A DNA stretch of 64,000 bases from Variovorax sp. 679 (GTDB lineage: Bacteria > Pseudomonadota > Gammaproteobacteria > Burkholderiales > Burkholderiaceae_C). Positions 63,401 through 64,000 of the stretch are shown piece after piece. The notes beneath the pieces are model-generated. The model worked only from the letters and a program-made list of their open reading frames with translations. It made no database searches and was not told where the DNA came from. The translations under genes were made by a program, and so were the position numbers. The DNA lies in contig NZ_RXFS01000003.1 of NCBI RefSeq assembly GCF_003952185.1, positions 248,001-312,000 on the forward strand, written 5' to 3'. Every line of letters begins with the position of its first letter. Within the stretch, counting starts at the first letter, position 1.

Positions 63401-63618
63401 GTCGAGAACTGCTTCTCCAGCGGCAGCGCCACCGACGACGCCATGGTGTCCGGGCTCGCGCCCGGCAGCTGCGCGTTGACGTTGATGACCGGCGTGTTGT
63501 AGCTGGGCAGCGCGGCAACGGGAATGCTGAAGTACGCGAAGATGCCGATGACCACCACGGCGGCAGACAGCAGCACCGTCATCGCGGGACGACGGATGCA
63601 GAGCTCCGAGATGTTCAT
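60460..63618 (-). CDS. HAE1-type RND efflux pump
   Basis: A 1052-residue inner-membrane RND transporter for drugs or other organic compounds. The helix-4 motif LAVGLVVDDAIVVLEN contains the Asp-Asp pair typical of HAE1 pumps such as MdtB/MdtC and AcrB, distinct from the metal pumps in the island. It has two large periplasmic loops and 12 helices. It is preceded by its adaptor gene with a 4-base overlap. Confidence 0.92.
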   Translation of the reverse strand: MNISELCIRRPAMTVLLSAAVVVIGIFAYFSIPVAALPSYNTPVINVNAQLPGASPDTMASSVALPLEKQFSTIPGLQTISSVNTQGVTSLTLEFVSSRDIDAAAVDVQAALLRAQRQLPQELTQLPSYRKVNPADAPVLFIALISPSMNPSELNDYAENLISPTLSTIDGVAQVGVYGRKAFAVRIKANADLLNARNITLDELAKAVNSANANTPVGTLDGPRQTLTIQANRQLMKAADFAKLIVGQRNGAPVRLDEVATIEDSFESVKTASSFNGQDSISLAVQRQPNANTVQVVDAVRALIPRFKAELPQSVEIQMVNDRSLSIREAVHDVQLTLLGTIALVVLVIFLFLHRLVATLIPAATIPISLIGAVALLYAFGYSLDNISLLGITLAVGLVVDDAIVVLENIMRYVEKGMDPFAAALRGAREVGFTIVSISISLVAVFIPIFFMPGVIGLLFHEFAVVVALAVLVSAVVSLTLVPMLASRLLKQVPRRAGALDHEEEHPEPGTAIGRAFERGYRAVHGGYMRTLDWTLMHRKVMLLMAALTFVITGWLFATIPKGFFPEEDIGQIQITTEAAEDISFTAMKALQDRVAAALKDDPSVDYVSSFVGVGGPTATQNSGRLFAVLKPRSERPQMAKVLESLRQRFREIPGIAVYMQPVQNLRLGGRQSKARFQYTLQSVNAGEMVPWATRLMERMRADPDFRDVTSDSQNRGLQATLEIDRDKAGVLGVAVGDLRTALYNAYGDRQIGSIYGASNTYQVILSAADNDRQFEEDVSRLSVRSTTGRLVPLSAFSTVKRTVGPTAVNHQGQLQAVTVSFNLAPDVPLGNATAKIDRFKDELKMPQSIITTYGGDAAVFQSSQSSQAVLLVLAVLVIYVLLGVLYESYIHPITILAGLPSAAVGALISLKLFGFDLTLIATIGILLLIGIVKKNAIMMIDFALDAQRTEGMQPVDAIREACRLRFRPILMTTLAALMGALPLALGLGAGAELRQPLGVAVVGGLIFSQVITLYITPAIYLALDRYSGTGPMVDLPGEAQAESSNSQHSHA

Positions 63619-64000
63619 GCGCGTTCCTGCTGCGGCGGCTTGATGTCCGCGCCGTCGGTGGACGCGGCGCTGCCGGGCGTGACGCCCGTGGTGCCGTTGG
63701 ACGGAGTGCCCGGGGCACCCGGAGCGCTCGCCGGCCCCTTGGTGTCCACGCGCACCTTGCCGCCCGGGCGCACGTTCTGGCTGCCCTCGATCACCACCTG
63801 CTCGCCGGGCTCCACGCCGCTCACCGCCACCTGGGTGCCGAAGGTGTGCAGCGTCTTCACCTTGCGGCGCGTGGCCGTCTTGCCCTCGTCGACCACGTAG
63901 AGCGAAGCGCCGTCGGACAGCATCATCAGCGCCGCGGCCGGCACCACCGTGGCGCCGTTGAGCGTGCGCACCGTGATGCGCGTGCCGACGAACTGGCCCG
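63615..64000 (-). CDS. membrane-fusion protein of the HAE1 pump (5' part beyond window)
   Basis: The last ~128 residues of an RND adaptor are visible: GQFVGTRITVRTLNGATVVPAAALMM, a KVKTLHTFGTQVAVSGVEPGEQVV region of the membrane-proximal domain and a Pro/Ala/Gly-rich tail (APGAPGTPSNGTTG...). The rest lies beyond the window. It overlaps the pump gene by 4 bases. Confidence 0.9.
   Translation of the reverse strand, partial: GQFVGTRITVRTLNGATVVPAAALMMLSDGASLYVVDEGKTATRRKVKTLHTFGTQVAVSGVEPGEQVVIEGSQNVRPGGKVRVDTKGPASAPGAPGTPSNGTTGVTPGSAASTDGADIKPPQQERA

Noticed and set aside
60943..63900. 985-residue His/Asp/Arg-rich open frame on the plus strand
   Set aside because: Shadow of the RND pump on the minus strand; low-complexity composition typical of the mirror frame of a GC-rich gene.
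1..64000. CRISPR arrays, rRNA or tRNA genes
   Set aside because: No regular short repeats and no recognisable tRNA or rRNA sequences were seen on either strand; the ttcA target itself is protein-coding, not a tRNA gene.

Overview
The window is high-GC DNA from a betaproteobacterium, most likely Burkholderiales/Comamonadaceae (Variovorax- or Acidovorax-like). This rests on GC-rich codon use, DUF4148 and DUF4136 proteins, and the cop/cus/czc gene types; it is an inference, since no rRNA or tRNA is present. About 58.3 kb of the window is the right part of a heavy-metal-resistance genomic island. Only the last ~5.7 kb is ordinary chromosome. The left end of the island is outside the window.

Layout. 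(1) 1-9.9 kb, minus strand: periplasmic copper-handling operon with a P-type ATPase (cut by the window edge), a CopZ-like chaperone, cytochrome c4, a lipoprotein, a TIGR04325-type methyltransferase, a CusF-like protein, a cupredoxin, a multicopper oxidase, a TolC-type channel and small periplasmic proteins. (2) 10.0-12.1 kb, plus strand: divergent copR-copS with an ATTAC-N6-GTAAT operator. (3) 12.3-16.2 kb: a two-gene cassette unrelated to metals, a HhH/restriction-nuclease-like protein plus a Rad50/SMC-like ATPase with a zinc-hook CxxC, probably a defence system. (4) 16.4-24.7 kb: DUF4148 protein, then cusCBA-type Cu/Ag efflux. (5) 24.9-26.8 kb: Fur-box-preceded cytochrome c/FTR1 permease. 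(6) 26.9-30.6 kb: arsenic operon (arsR, arsI-like, arsN, two arsC, acr3, broken MFS gene). (7) 30.8-33.9 kb: two DUF1232 proteins, a ChrB-like protein with an MFS transporter, and a small membrane protein. (8) 33.9-36.5 kb: a compact mercury unit (merR, merC, zinc-ribbon protein) between a full nickel/cobalt exporter gene and a diverged fragment of a second copy. (9) 36.6-46.3 kb: nickel/cobalt-type resistance (nreB-like MFS, HupE-like protein, CzcCBA-type RND pump, FrmR/RcnR-family repressor) with matching G-tract operators at both ends. (10) 46.4-51.05 kb: a YHYH mini-protein and a DUF4331/lipoprotein/TPR/HupE cluster. (11) 51.5-57.1 kb: three tyrosine-recombinase genes plus a small coiled-coil gene, in visibly AT-richer DNA. 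(12) 57.2-58.1 kb: a complete ttcA gene on the minus strand. (13) 58.33 kb: the island ends inside the resident ttcA gene; only the resident 3' part remains on the plus strand.

How it fits together. The resident ttcA is cut exactly at the Lys codon of the SGGKDS PP-loop. The island carries its own ttcA beside its recombinases, with SGGADS in place of SGGKDS and different codons around that point. My main proposal is a Tn554-like, site-specific element that attacks a conserved tRNA-modification gene, carries a replacement copy, and has a replacement altered at the target so that it is not itself a target. The cargo is a multi-metal kit (Cu, Ag, As, Hg, Ni/Co, possibly chromate and Fe) plus one probable defence cassette. 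Downstream chromosomal genes are a DUF4136 lipoprotein, a histidine phosphatase and an HAE1-type RND pump with its adaptor.
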